Source of the DNA: Lachnospiraceae bacterium
GTDB taxonomy: Bacteria > Bacillota > Clostridia > Lachnospirales > Lachnospiraceae
DNA: 64,000 nucleotides
Reading direction: 5' to 3'
Assembly: GCA_902363825.1 (NCBI GenBank)
Contig: CABJBK010000004.1
Location: forward strand, 1 to 64,000
The position numbers and the translations under genes were made by a program. Positions 36,713 through 45,967 of the stretch are shown in pieces; position 1 is the stretch's first letter, and the number at the start of each line of letters is the position of its first letter. The notes beneath the pieces were generated by a model. That model saw only the letters and a program-made list of their open reading frames with translations, made no database searches and was not told the DNA's origin.

Positions 36713-37945
36713 ATGAATTTACCGGAACAGGCAAAATTAAAAGAAATTTACGGAGAAACCGAAAAATGCGGCGCACGTTTTGAGAGCCTCGCAGACAATT
36801 TTGAAAAGATCTATCATCACGATCACGCGGAATACTTTACTTCCCCGGGAAGAACCGAGATCATCGGAAACCACACCGACCACAACGGCGGAAAAGTAAT
36901 CGCCGGCAGCATCAACCTCGACACGATCGGTGCCGCATGCCCGAACGACTCTGACATCATCCGCATCACCAGTGAAGGCTACGATGAGATCGTTGTAGAT
37001 CTCACCAAACTGACCCGTGAGAATTATCCGGCAGGAACACCTGCGTTAGTTGCCGGAATGATGGAAGGCGCAAAGAAAAACGGTTTTAAAACCGCAGGCT
37101 TTGACGCTTATGTGAGCACCAACGTAATTGCGGCTGCGGGTGTCAGCTCCTCCGCTTCCTTTGAGATGCTGGTCTGCTCGATCGTAAACCACTTCTTTAA
37201 CAATGAAAAAATGACATTTACCGACTACGCAAAGATCGGACAGTACGCGGAAAATGTTTACTGGGATAAGAGCTCCGGCATGATGGATCAGATGGCATGC
37301 GCGGTCGGCGGCCCGGTACTCTTTGATTTTGCGGATCGAAACGACTTAAAATACCAGAAACTGGATTTCTCCTTTGGAATGTTCGGCTATCGTCTCGTCA
37401 TCGTAAACACCGGAAAAAATCATGCGGACTTAAGCCGTGAATATTCCGAGATCCCGGATGAGATGAAGGCAGTCGCAAAGATACTCGGCAAGGAACTGCT
37501 GCACGAGACCACTTTAGACGATCTCCTCGCTCACTGCAACGAGATTGAAGACGACAGAGCCCTGCTGCGCGCGATCCACTTCTTTGAAGAGACTTCCCGT
37601 GTAGAACAGGCAGCTGAAGCGATCCGAAACAAAAAATACGACGATGTGCTCCGCCTCATGGACGAATCCGGCAATTCTTCCTGGGAACTGCTCCAGAACT
37701 GCTACTCCATGCAGGACTGCCATGAGCAGAAGATCACGCGCACACTGGCACTGACCAAACTTTTCTTAAAGAAGATCAACGACGGTATGTGCCGCGTACA
37801 CGGCGGTGGATTTGCCGGTGTGATCGCAGCGATCGTACCGGAAGCGGAAATGGAAAATTATGTAAACTACATTGCCCAGTATGTCGGCAAGGAGAACGTA
37901 TATCCGATGGATATCCGCGCGATCGGAGCTGCGCATATCGGCTGA
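36713..37945 (+). CDS. galK: Galactokinase
   Basis: 410 residues of the GHMP kinase family. The galactokinase signature GRTEIIGNHTDHNGG lies near residue 45, the ATP-binding GVSSSASFEM near 143, and CRVHGGGFAGVIAAI near 360. It phosphorylates galactose at C1 using ATP. AGGAG lies upstream of the ATG. No galT or galE is next to it here, so the Leloir partners must be elsewhere. Confidence 0.93.
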   Translation: MNLPEQAKLKEIYGETEKCGARFESLADNFEKIYHHDHAEYFTSPGRTEIIGNHTDHNGGKVIAGSINLDTIGAACPNDSDIIRITSEGYDEIVVDLTKLTRENYPAGTPALVAGMMEGAKKNGFKTAGFDAYVSTNVIAAAGVSSSASFEMLVCSIVNHFFNNEKMTFTDYAKIGQYAENVYWDKSSGMMDQMACAVGGPVLFDFADRNDLKYQKLDFSFGMFGYRLVIVNTGKNHADLSREYSEIPDEMKAVAKILGKELLHETTLDDLLAHCNEIEDDRALLRAIHFFEETSRVEQAAEAIRNKKYDDVLRLMDESGNSSWELLQNCYSMQDCHEQKITRTLALTKLFLKKINDGMCRVHGGGFAGVIAAIVPEAEMENYVNYIAQYVGKENVYPMDIRAIGAAHIG

Positions 37946-37985
37946 TCCCCTTATTGCAGCGAATGTCCATTGCCACAATAGCTAA

Positions 37986-38020
37986 AGAAACCGGCACAGG
38001 AATTTTCCCGTGCCGGCTTC
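37986..38020. terminator. Terminator between galK and the ABC exporter gene
   Basis: GAAACCGGCAC and GTGCCGGCTTC pair around AGGAATTTTCCC and are followed by TTTTTT on the plus strand. It ends galK and may also act for the convergent exporter operon. Confidence 0.85.
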
Positions 38021-38040
38021 TTTTTTGTATTACACTTCTT

Positions 38041-39789
38041 TTAGCTAATCTTCCAGCCTTCCGCTTTCTTTCGGATCTCTACAAACTGCTTGTATTTTCC
38101 GTCCTGACGGATCAGTTCCTCATGCGTACCGCTCTCCGCGATCCGCCCGTCATCCACAACCAGGATCTGATCTGCCTGCTCGATCGTGGCAAGCCGGTGC
38201 GCGATCGTAATGATCGTCTTTCCTCTTGTCAGCTCCGTCACCGCATTCTGGATCAGATGCTCGTTTTCCGGATCGATACTTGCCGTTGCCTCATCGAGGA
38301 TGATGATCGGCGCGTCCTTTAACATGGCTCTCGCAATGGAAATACGCTGTTTCTGTCCGCCGGAGAGCGTATCGCCGCCCTCTCCGATCACCGTGTCATA
38401 GCCATCCGGCAGTTCCATGATAAAGTCATGGCAGCACGCTTTTTTCGCTGCTTCGAGCATCTCCGCTTCCGTTGCGTCCGGTTTTCCGAAACAGATATTC
38501 GCGCGTATCGTGTCATGAAACAGATACACGTTCTGGAACACCATGGAAATATTGGAGAGCAGACTGTCGCAGGTCAGCTCTTTGATATTGTGGCCGCCGA
38601 TACGGATGTTTCCGCCGTTTGCGTCATAAAAACGCGCGATCAGGCTGCAGATCGTTGTTTTTCCGGAACCCGACGGTCCGACGATCGCGGTCGAAGTCTT
38701 TTCCGGTATCTGAAAGCTTACATCCTTTAAGATCGTTCTGCTGTCATAGCCAAAGTTTACATGTTCAAATGCAATGTCATAATGGTTTAACGGAATGTCC
38801 TTTCCGTCGCTGTCAATATAGTTTTCTTTTTTCAGGGCATCCAGCTGATCCATCGCGTCCTCGATGATACTTAATACATGGGCGCTGTCGCTGATCGGTT
38901 CCACGCTCGCAAAGATCTCAAATGAAAAGAATACAAAGATGAGCATCATGGAAAAATCCATCTGTCCGTTCAGTGTCATGAAAAAGGATGCCAGCGCAAG
39001 CCCGACCGAACCACATTTCAATGCCAGAAGGTGCAGGCTGTTCGACGGGATAAATCCCCACTCGATCTTTAAGTGGATCCGTCTGCTGTCACCGACCGCA
39101 TCGGAAAGCGCCTGCATGGACGCTCCGCTCTGTCCGAAGGATTTTACGACCGAAAGTCCTCTTGCGTATTCCAGGATCGATCCTGTCATATCGCGGTTCG
39201 CCTTTGCCTCCACCGGCGCGTTTTTCGTGCTGTACCATGAGATCACAAGCAGAAAAACAAAGGATACGGCTGCTGCCGCAAGCGCGATCAGTGCGGTAAC
39301 CGGACTGAATACGCAAAGGCAGAGAAATACAACAAGGAAATTCAGATAGCCGCCGATAAAGCTGTTGATCATACGGATTCCCATGGTTTCCAGCGTTCCG
39401 ATCCCTGTTGTGATCGAGCTTAAGATATTTCCGGTGTTCATCTGCTGAAAATATCCGAGGGATACACGCTTTAGGGCATCTCCGACCGCAAGCCGGTCTC
39501 TTGCTATCAGCTCATAACCGATCGCTTCCTGAAATTTTGCCCGCAGGTAATCAAACAGGAAACGGAAGAAAACGAGTCCCAAAATGATCAAGATACTGTA
39601 TCCGATCCATTTGCGGTCAAACGTGCCGCTTCCTTTTTCCGCCTCCATCAGCATTCCCACCGTATACGCGGCGACCATGACAGGCATTGCCGCGAAAATA
39701 TTGGAAAGGAAAGAAAAGATAAACCCGATGTAAAGCTTTCCTTTAAATTCCCCGCACCAGTTGATGATGCGTCCTATTGTCTTAAACAT
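38041..39789 (-). CDS. ABC exporter half-transporter (permease-ATPase fusion)
   Basis: 582 residues: six membrane helices (about 15-290), then an ATPase with Walker A VGPSGSGKTT (about 372), signature DTLSGGQKQRISIAR (about 473), Walker B IIILDEATASIDPEN and H-loop ITIAHRLATI. Start at 39789 with AAGGAGG upstream; it overlaps the fusion gene by 8 bases. Such exporters next to AraC and ECF genes resemble the YbtP/YbtQ pair of metallophore uptake, which works as a heterodimer. Its partner gene is broken (39782-40597), so it may now act as a homodimer or not at all. Confidence 0.88.
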   Translation of the reverse strand: MFKTIGRIINWCGEFKGKLYIGFIFSFLSNIFAAMPVMVAAYTVGMLMEAEKGSGTFDRKWIGYSILIILGLVFFRFLFDYLRAKFQEAIGYELIARDRLAVGDALKRVSLGYFQQMNTGNILSSITTGIGTLETMGIRMINSFIGGYLNFLVVFLCLCVFSPVTALIALAAAAVSFVFLLVISWYSTKNAPVEAKANRDMTGSILEYARGLSVVKSFGQSGASMQALSDAVGDSRRIHLKIEWGFIPSNSLHLLALKCGSVGLALASFFMTLNGQMDFSMMLIFVFFSFEIFASVEPISDSAHVLSIIEDAMDQLDALKKENYIDSDGKDIPLNHYDIAFEHVNFGYDSRTILKDVSFQIPEKTSTAIVGPSGSGKTTICSLIARFYDANGGNIRIGGHNIKELTCDSLLSNISMVFQNVYLFHDTIRANICFGKPDATEAEMLEAAKKACCHDFIMELPDGYDTVIGEGGDTLSGGQKQRISIARAMLKDAPIIILDEATASIDPENEHLIQNAVTELTRGKTIITIAHRLATIEQADQILVVDDGRIAESGTHEELIRQDGKYKQFVEIRKKAEGWKIS

Positions 39790-40597
39790 ATGCCTTTTCC
39801 TCCTTTCCGGCTGACGATACCGCCCATTCCTTTGCTCCGATATGCGCTTTCCACATATCCTGATAGAGCGGGCAATTTTCAAGCAGCTCTTCCTGCGTTC
39901 CGTGCGCAACAATCGCACCATTCTTTAAGACTACGATATTGTCCGCCTGCTTTATCGTTGAGAGACGGTGCGCAATGACAAGAAGCGTCTTCCCCTTGGT
40001 CAGTGCCGCGATACTCTGCTGGATCTTATCCTCATTCTCCGGATCGGTAAATGCCGTCGCTTCATCTAAGATAACGATCGGCGCGTTCTTTAACATCATA
40101 CGGGCAATGGCGATCCTCTGTTTTTCTCCGCCGGACAGCCGTTTTCCCGCCTCCCCCGCCGGGGTATCATAGCCCTGCGGCAGTTTTAAGATAAATTCCT
40201 CGCACTGCGCCGCTCTTGCCGCCGCCGCGATCTCCATATCAAAGCCGATCGTCAGCCCGTGATAATGGCTCGACGGGAATACAAAACGCCCGGTATGCGT
40301 GAGCCTGCGGTCCATCTTGATGTCCCCGGCTCCAACATAAGCGTAGGCATTTTCCGCCGCCAGATATTCCATTTTTCCCTCTCTGCAATGGTCAATGACA
40401 AACATATTTCTGCCCGGCACATATTCGGAATCAAAATATTTCACATGAAAATCATTGAAGCTCAACATCGCGCCCGGAAACACTTCATAGCAGGTCATCG
40501 TGCCGTCACCGGTCTCGTTGCGGAACTGATACACACTGCATCCGTCGCTTTTCGCCAGCAGAATGCCTCTTGCCTGCCCGATCCCTTCTTCTTTCAT
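39782..40597 (-). pseudogene. Deletion fusion: AraC sensor domain joined to the back half of an ABC exporter ATPase
   Basis: 271 residues in one open frame. Residues 1-124 (CYEVFPGAMLSFNDFHVKYF, TGRFVFPSSHYHGLTIGFDM) are the N-terminal sensor domain of an AraC regulator of the type that is encoded near siderophore ABC pairs. From about 125 the sequence is AAARAAQCEEFILKLPQGYD and runs through LSGGEKQRIAIAR, VILDEATAFTDPEN and IAHRLSTI, the second half of an ABC exporter ATPase. The AraC DNA-binding domain, the whole exporter membrane domain and Walker A are gone. The start overlaps the EcfA stop by ATGA. I read this as one large in-frame deletion that removed the junction of two former genes; the product cannot hydrolyse ATP. 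Confidence 0.85.
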
Positions 40598-41994
40598 GCC
40601 TCTTCCTCCTTTTCTCCAAGCATCAATATCCTGTCACACGCGTCCTGCATGAATTCCCTGTCATGTGACACCACAAGCACGATCTTTCCCGCTTTCGCGA
40701 GATTTCGCACCATCTCGCAGACTTCCTTCATATGGCGGTAGTCCAGTCCGCTCGTCGGCTCGTCAAAGATCAGTACCTTTTTTCCGGAAAGCACCGCTGT
40801 TGCCACCGCAAGTCGCTGTTTCTGCCCGCCGGACAATGCCATCGGATGCGTTTCTTCGTAATCACCGAGATCAAACTGCGCAAGCGCTTCTCTTATCCCT
40901 GCTTCATCCGACGCTCCCGCCTGTTCACACTCGCCAAAAACGCTGTCCGAAAAAAGCTGATGGTTTACATCCTGCATGACTAAAAAGCAGTTTTTCTGTC
41001 TCTGCTTTCGCTTTAACACATCCCCTTCCAGGGAGATACTTCCTTTCTGCTCCCGGATCAGTCCGCACAGACAGCGGATCAGTGTTGTCTTTCCCACACC
41101 GTTGTGCCCGGAAATTCCAAGCACCTCACCCGGATACGCGGTAAACGAGAGATCCTTTATCACATCCGGCTCATCCTTGTAGCCACAGCCAAGTCCACAG
41201 ATCCCGAGTCCTTTTCCCGCCTCATAGGCACGGGCTTTTTCCAGATCTAACGTGGTCCTTTTTAATTTTCTAAGTCCCAGCCGGATCCGCTCCGTTTCCT
41301 CCATGGCAAGAAATTCTGCCTTTGAAAAGCTTTTTTCAATCCTTCCATCCCGGATATAGACCGCGCGATCCACAAGATCCGCCAGAAAGTACAGCCGGTG
41401 CTCTGCGATCACAACCGTTTTTCCCTCTTCTTTCAGACGGATCAGCTGCTTTCTCAGTTTTTCAATCGCCTCTTCATCCAGATTTGCCGTTGGTTCATCT
41501 AAGGTATAGATCTGCGGATTCATGGCATACACGCTTGCGAACGCCAAAAGCTGTTTTTCTCCGCCCGAAAGTGAAAAAATATTCCGGTGCATCAGCTTTT
41601 TTATTTTTAACTGCCGGACGGTCGTCTCGACGCGGGATTTGATCTGTTCCGGCGGGACGCCTTCATTTTCCAGTCCAAATTCCAGCTCACTGTCCGTATC
41701 CAGATGGAAAAACTGGCTTTTCGGATTCTGAAATACCGAACCGACTTCTTTTGCCAGTTCATAGACCGCGGTATCGCGCACCGGCATACCCGCAACCGTG
41801 ACGTCGCCCTGTAATTGTCCGTCCGCGGTAAAATGCGGGATCAGCCCATTGATCAGTTTGGTGACCGTTGTTTTGCCGCAGCCGCTTTCCCCGCAGAGAA
41901 GCACGCACTCTCCCGGATGGATCGTCAAACTTACGTCACGCAGTGAATTTTTTCCCTCCGCATAAGCAAAAGATACCTGATCGATCGTAATCAT
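40594..41994 (-). CDS. ecfA-like: ECF transporter ATPase with two ABC domains
   Basis: 466 residues with two complete ATPase units. First: Walker A CGESGCGKTT (about 34), signature FSLSGGEKQLLAFA and IYTLDEPTANLDEE. Second: GISGHNGVGKTT (about 290), MALSGGQKQRLAVATAV and VLIFDEPTSGLDYR. It thus replaces the EcfA-EcfA' pair. The start at 41994 has GAGGAGG upstream. EcfT and an S component are encoded just upstream, so this is a dedicated (group I) ECF importer. Confidence 0.9.
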   Translation of the reverse strand: MITIDQVSFAYAEGKNSLRDVSLTIHPGECVLLCGESGCGKTTVTKLINGLIPHFTADGQLQGDVTVAGMPVRDTAVYELAKEVGSVFQNPKSQFFHLDTDSELEFGLENEGVPPEQIKSRVETTVRQLKIKKLMHRNIFSLSGGEKQLLAFASVYAMNPQIYTLDEPTANLDEEAIEKLRKQLIRLKEEGKTVVIAEHRLYFLADLVDRAVYIRDGRIEKSFSKAEFLAMEETERIRLGLRKLKRTTLDLEKARAYEAGKGLGICGLGCGYKDEPDVIKDLSFTAYPGEVLGISGHNGVGKTTLIRCLCGLIREQKGSISLEGDVLKRKQRQKNCFLVMQDVNHQLFSDSVFGECEQAGASDEAGIREALAQFDLGDYEETHPMALSGGQKQRLAVATAVLSGKKVLIFDEPTSGLDYRHMKEVCEMVRNLAKAGKIVLVVSHDREFMQDACDRILMLGEKEEEA

Positions 41995-42007
41995 ACGTTT
42001 CCTCCTC

Positions 42008-42685
42008 TCAGACAGCAAGCGCTGCCACCAAAAATCCCGCTGCCACCAAAATGCAGATGCAGTCCATCACTCCGATATGTAATTGGACGGTACTCGTCTT
42101 TTTTACCGGACTTTCGATGCCCCTCGTCACTGCCGCAGCCGCAAGCTCTTCCGCCGTATTGACCGCCGACATCATAAGCGGCACAACAAAGGCTTCCACT
42201 TTTTCGCCTCCATGCAGATTTTTTAATTTCATGGCATCCCGGATATACCCGCTTTCCTCGCGGATCGCAGGGAAATACCGCAGTGTCACGGAAATCGGTA
42301 TAATGACTGTCTGTGGAATGTAAAGCGCGCGGAGCGCCACGATAAACTCGCGCAGGGAAACCGTCTTTAGGATCAGCCATCCGATCATCATACACGGGTA
42401 CATCCGCCTTGCGTAGTTTATAAAAATCGAAAAGCAGGAAATGACCACTCCCGGCGCCGCCGGAAGCACCATCCACTGAAACGCATAAAGCATCAGATAC
42501 ACAAAAAGCCACTGAAAGCCGCTTTTTATCCTGCCACAGAGCAGATACAGCACGGTCAGGCAGCCGATCCATGCGATCTGTATCGCAGGATCGTCCTGCA
42601 CAAGCATGATGACATTCGCAAGCGCCAGCAGTAACAGCCCGGCGCGCGGATCAAGCCTTAATCCCTCTCGTCTTTTTTTCTCCAT
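42008..42685 (-). CDS. ecfT-like: ECF transporter transmembrane (T) component
   Basis: 225 residues with about five to six membrane helices. The T-component coupling motif region is seen in EELAAAAVTRGIES (about 187-200), the A-R-G type helix that docks on the ATPases, after RDAMKLKNLHGGEKVEAF. It couples ATP hydrolysis to toppling of the S component. It lies 4 bases after the S gene and 13 bases before the ATPase gene. Confidence 0.88.
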   Translation of the reverse strand: MEKKRREGLRLDPRAGLLLLALANVIMLVQDDPAIQIAWIGCLTVLYLLCGRIKSGFQWLFVYLMLYAFQWMVLPAAPGVVISCFSIFINYARRMYPCMMIGWLILKTVSLREFIVALRALYIPQTVIIPISVTLRYFPAIREESGYIRDAMKLKNLHGGEKVEAFVVPLMMSAVNTAEELAAAAVTRGIESPVKKTSTVQLHIGVMDCICILVAAGFLVAALAV

Positions 42686-42688
42686 GGA

Positions 42689-43159
42689 TCAAACCATACC
42701 CGCTTTCTTAAAATGTTTGTGGAACATACCGTTTGCGATCCACGCGCCCACAAACGCCGCGATCACCGGCGCCACGATCATCACAACCAGCATTCCCTGT
42801 GAGGAGAGCGCCCGCAGTGTGGAAACGTAAGACTCCGCCATTCCCTGTTCGCTGATCTGTGTTAAAAAGCTCTCCCGCATGATCCAGATCGGAAGCGGGG
42901 AACCTGTCATTCCAAGTGAAAATGCTGCAAACGCCGCCGCGTTCCAGAGAAAGCTCTTATATCCGCCAAGAAAACGGATCAGTTCTCCAAGCAGGCACGC
43001 CGCTAAAAAGGTGCCAAGTAAAATTAAGATCCAGATGACCGGATGCAGTCCGCTGAGAAGCATGCAGATAAAATTAAGTACAAAATAGATCGCAGAAAAA
43101 ATTCCGATTGAGATCAGATCCTTGCCCTGCAATAATTTTCCATTTTTTTGCGTTGACAT
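42689..43159 (-). CDS. ECF transporter S component, MptD/Trep_Strep family
   Basis: 156 residues with five to six helices: ISIGIFSAIYFVLNFICMLLSG at the start, then HPVIWILILLGTFLAACLLG, and a late VVMIVAPVIAAFVGAWIA. The pattern fits the TIGR02185 (Trep_Strep)/MptD group of S components, whose substrate is not known with certainty. The start at 43159 is chosen for AAGGAGG 8 bases upstream. It heads the S-T-A operon that continues into the ABC exporter genes, which suggests uptake of a metal chelate or similar ligand (inferred). Confidence 0.8.
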   Translation of the reverse strand: MSTQKNGKLLQGKDLISIGIFSAIYFVLNFICMLLSGLHPVIWILILLGTFLAACLLGELIRFLGGYKSFLWNAAAFAAFSLGMTGSPLPIWIMRESFLTQISEQGMAESYVSTLRALSSQGMLVVMIVAPVIAAFVGAWIANGMFHKHFKKAGMV

Positions 43160-43298
43160 TTTCATGTCCTCCTTATGTAAAAGAAATTAGTCAGTACTAA
43201 CTTTTAACAGCATAGCATACCAAAACGCTTTTGTCTGTCCCATTTCGCCCTTTTTGTTCCGTTTGGACATTTTCATTTTCCTCGTTGCCATTACAAAA

Positions 43299-43341
43299 AA
43301 AAGACTTTGGCTATCATTCTCACTGACAGTCAAAGTCTTTT
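43299..43341 (-). terminator. Terminator behind the 43362-43757 gene
   Basis: AAAAGACTTTG (43299-43309) pairs with CAAAGTCTTTT (43331-43341) and on the minus strand is followed by a run of eight T. It separates the ECF operon from the preceding hypothetical gene. Confidence 0.85.
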
Positions 43342-43361
43342 CCCCACACAGAGCCTTTCAT

Positions 43362-43757
43362 CTACACATCACAAAGAACCAGTTCTCCCTCGTCCTCGAT
43401 CAACATCTCATCCTCACGCAGCCGTTCCACGATCTCCATATAGCGGTCTACCGCAAACTTTGCGCCCTTATACTGCATCAGCTGCGGCTCTTTTTCCTTT
43501 TCCTTATAATAGATCACGTTGTAGTCAATATATGCCACCACGATCTTTTCTTTCTCCAGCATATCCTCAAAGATCTTGTGCATCACGACATGCATCTCAT
43601 CCGCTTTCCGGTGGATCGGGTAAAAATCTCCGGTCTCCGGCTCTTTTTCTTCCTCCGGGGTCTCATCCTGTCCCGGCTGTTCCGTCTGATCGGTGTCCCC
43701 GGAAAGCATCTCAAAAAGATTCATTTGTCCCGTTAAGTCTTCTTTTTCTGTCTTCAT
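43362..43757 (-). CDS. Acidic hypothetical protein
   Basis: 131 residues. The N-terminus (about 5-50) is low-complexity and acidic (DQTEQPGQDETPEEEKEPE), probably disordered. A compact domain follows: ADEMHVVMHKIFEDMLEKEK, VVAYIDYNVIYYKEKEKEP and RYMEIVERLREDEMLIEDEG. I do not recognise the family. It lies 21 bases after the SGNH hydrolase gene and shares its terminator, so the two probably form one transcript. Confidence 0.7.
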   Translation of the reverse strand: MKTEKEDLTGQMNLFEMLSGDTDQTEQPGQDETPEEEKEPETGDFYPIHRKADEMHVVMHKIFEDMLEKEKIVVAYIDYNVIYYKEKEKEPQLMQYKGAKFAVDRYMEIVERLREDEMLIEDEGELVLCDV

Positions 43758-43778
43758 CGGTTTTCTCCTTTTCCTCTG

Positions 43779-44408
43779 TTACCAGCGTGGTTCCAAAACA
43801 TATTTCATAAAGGCAGGAAAAATGGCGCGATACCCTTCTTCCTTGATATGCATTCCCTCTATTGTATATTCCGCCCGCAAATTGCCCCCGGCGTCCTTTA
43901 ACGGATCGTTGATGTCGATATACCGCGCATGATGCTTCTTTGCCAGCTCTTTTACTGCCGCATTGGCTTCGCGGATCCTGTCATTCGTTCGGATTTTAAG
44001 GCAGGGCTTCATCTCCTCCGTGGCAGCCTCATAATTCACCGGATAATATGCCATCAGATAGATCTCTATCCCCGGCAGCTTTTCCTCCACGATGCTTAGT
44101 ACTTTATCATAATGATCCATCAGGTGTCCGATCGTAACCCCCGGATCACTCAGATCGTTCGTCCCGATATTGATAAAAAGTCTCACCGGTTTCAAATCCA
44201 GAATACATACGTCCAGATGTTCCAAGAGTTCATCCGTAATAAAACCGCCAATCCCCCGGTTATAGATCAAAAGATCCGGGTACTCCTCTTTTACAAATTT
44301 CTCGACCGGAAACATCTCCATCAGCGAAGATCCCGCGCATACGATCTGCCCCGGCTGTGCCTGTTTGTTTTTCTCCTGAAATCTTTCTACTTTTTCTTCC
44401 TTGGACAT
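43779..44408 (-). CDS. SGNH/GDSL-family hydrolase
   Basis: 209 residues. Block I is CAGSSLMEMFP (Ser nucleophile about residue 19), block II has the Gly in YNRGIGGF, block III is INIGTNDLSDP (Asn) and block V has IEGMHIKEEGY with the Asp/His replaced by a Gly-Met-His arrangement. It has no signal peptide and would act in the cytoplasm as an esterase or deacetylase. The start at 44408 follows AAAGGGG. Similar proteins are annotated as lysophospholipase L1-like. Confidence 0.85.
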   Translation of the reverse strand: MSKEEKVERFQEKNKQAQPGQIVCAGSSLMEMFPVEKFVKEEYPDLLIYNRGIGGFITDELLEHLDVCILDLKPVRLFINIGTNDLSDPGVTIGHLMDHYDKVLSIVEEKLPGIEIYLMAYYPVNYEAATEEMKPCLKIRTNDRIREANAAVKELAKKHHARYIDINDPLKDAGGNLRAEYTIEGMHIKEEGYRAIFPAFMKYVLEPRW

Positions 44409-44550
44409 ATAAAAACCCCTTTCTGTTACTATCATAAATTTATCCTCACCGAAAAGTCAACTTCCTTTTTCAGATTCCGCCACGCCTTGACATTTCACGG
44501 CTTGTTTTCTATAATCATGGGGCATTCAGTTATAAAAAAGGAGGATTGCT

Positions 44551-44733
44551 ATGCCACAGACATTACCAAAAGACCCGGTCATCTTACTGAGCTTTGTGAA
44601 CACAGAACTCCGGGATCACTATACATCATTAGACAAATTCTGCCATGCGCACGGCGCTGACCGCGCGGCACTGGAACAAAAACTCGGCGACATCGACTAC
44701 TGCTATGACGCCGCAACCAATCAGTTTATTTAG
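44551..44733 (+). CDS. DUF4250 family small protein
   Basis: 60 residues starting MPQTLPKDPVILLSFVN and ending YDAATNQFI, the pattern of DUF4250, a conserved Firmicute/Bacteroidete family of unknown function. AAGGAGG lies upstream. Probably a small cytosolic protein, with its own terminator. Confidence 0.9.
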   Translation: MPQTLPKDPVILLSFVNTELRDHYTSLDKFCHAHGADRAALEQKLGDIDYCYDAATNQFI

Positions 44734-44767
44734 TCAGATGACGGTTCCGCCATCTTCACTAATACAA

Positions 44768-44796
44768 AAAAACCACCGTGTGCGTCGGTGGTTTTT
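44768..44796 (+). terminator. Terminator of the DUF4250 gene
   Basis: AAAAACCACCG and CGGTGGTTTTT form an 11-base stem with a 7-base loop. The remaining gap up to 44954 has no gene that I can support. Confidence 0.9.
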
Positions 44797-44954
44797 ATAA
44801 AGGGGGAGAGTTTATGAAAAAGTTTTCTTCATCACTGATTTCTTCTCAAGTGATGCTTATATAATATCTGCAATTTGTGAACTTCTTATGTCTCTCCCTT
44901 GAAAAAAATGTGAACTTTCTAAATAAAATCTGTAACAAATCTATAAAGTCTGTT

Positions 44955-45767
44955 TTATAAATTCGAAAGCCGGTAAAGTGCCTGTTTCGGAAGGATGCAA
45001 ACAGCATGCTCCTCGATCTCACGCGCTCTGGCGTCTCCGATCAAAAATGACGTGCCATACTCACATGCCTGGATGGAAAGCGCTGCCATCTCCTCTTTGC
45101 CGATCTCCTCGATATCAAGGATCAGCGCATATTCCCTGTCATCTGTTTTGTACAAGCTCTCCTGCCGGAACGCAAATCCCGGAAAATGTCTGCAAAAGCG
45201 AACCGCATGATCCATCGAACCAAAGAACACGATAAACATGTGATTGCCCATCCAGTAATCCGCCGGTTTCTTTTCTTCCGGCGCCCCCGCTGTCTCTGCG
45301 GTGCTCTGTGCTTCGGCAGACGGATCTTTCCGGTCTGCTGCCTCACTCTCCTGCAGCTCCTCTTCCTGTCTGTCCTGTATCTCGCGCAGCAGCTTTGCGA
45401 AAGCATCCGCCTGGTTCTGTCCGGTCATGCCGCGTATCTCGTCCACACGCTCCGCATCCGTCCAGCCTTCCTCTGTCATCATGTCTTTCAAATGATCCAG
45501 TGCGCGATCCATGCCGATGTTCTCCGCCTTGTCTGAAAATGTGAACACCACATCATGATTCGGCAGAAACGCCGCCTGCACCGCCTGGATGCCTGAAGTC
45601 ATCTTAAAGCCGATCTCTTCCTCCGCCATATCCACAACTTCATTCAAAAATTCCTGCGCTTTATCGCCATTTTTTATCAGATCTTCGATCTTTAAACCGC
45701 GTTCTTCTATCTCATCCTGTGAAACAATACATCTCACCGTACTCTTATCTACTCGTTTAAATCTCAT
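44955..45767 (-). CDS. mecA: MecA-like ClpC adaptor protein
   Basis: 270 residues. The N-terminal domain (MRFKRVDKSTVRCIVSQDEIEERGLKIEDL) is the substrate-binding part of MecA, the C-terminal domain (HMFIVFFGSMDHAVRFCRHF, YALILDIEE) the ClpC-binding part. The linker (about 130-175) is an acidic, Glu/Ala-rich stretch that is longer than in Bacillus. MecA delivers substrates to ClpCP and, in Bacillus, controls competence. It stands alone. Confidence 0.88.
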   Translation of the reverse strand: MRFKRVDKSTVRCIVSQDEIEERGLKIEDLIKNGDKAQEFLNEVVDMAEEEIGFKMTSGIQAVQAAFLPNHDVVFTFSDKAENIGMDRALDHLKDMMTEEGWTDAERVDEIRGMTGQNQADAFAKLLREIQDRQEEELQESEAADRKDPSAEAQSTAETAGAPEEKKPADYWMGNHMFIVFFGSMDHAVRFCRHFPGFAFRQESLYKTDDREYALILDIEEIGKEEMAALSIQACEYGTSFLIGDARAREIEEHAVCILPKQALYRLSNL

Positions 45768-45916
45768 AATTACCCACTTTCATGATAAATCCTGATTGTT
45801 CAGGGGATAATAACCAGTCTCCGTTAAAAACTTAAAGGAATACTTATATCATATTATATCACAAACCAAATAAATTCATCTACGAAATTATTTACAAAAC
45901 ATGAAAAATTATAGAA

Positions 45917-45956
45917 AAAAAGACCGCTTCACACAAGCGATGCGAAGTGGCCTTTT
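45917..45956 (-). terminator. Terminator of pta
   Basis: On the minus strand AAAAGGCCACTTC and GAAGCGGTCTTTT pair around a 13-base loop and run into TTT. It begins 12 bases past the pta stop. Confidence 0.85.
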
Positions 45957-45967
45957 GTTTTTTAAAA

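Noticed and set aside
38864..39349. 161-codon plus-strand ORF opposite the ABC exporter
   Set aside because: Antisense shadow; no start signal.
44814..44864. 16-codon ORF (MKKFSSSLISSQVMLI) behind a GGGGGAG site
   Set aside because: Good ribosome binding site, but too short, follows a terminator, and shows no conserved feature; not enough to call a gene.
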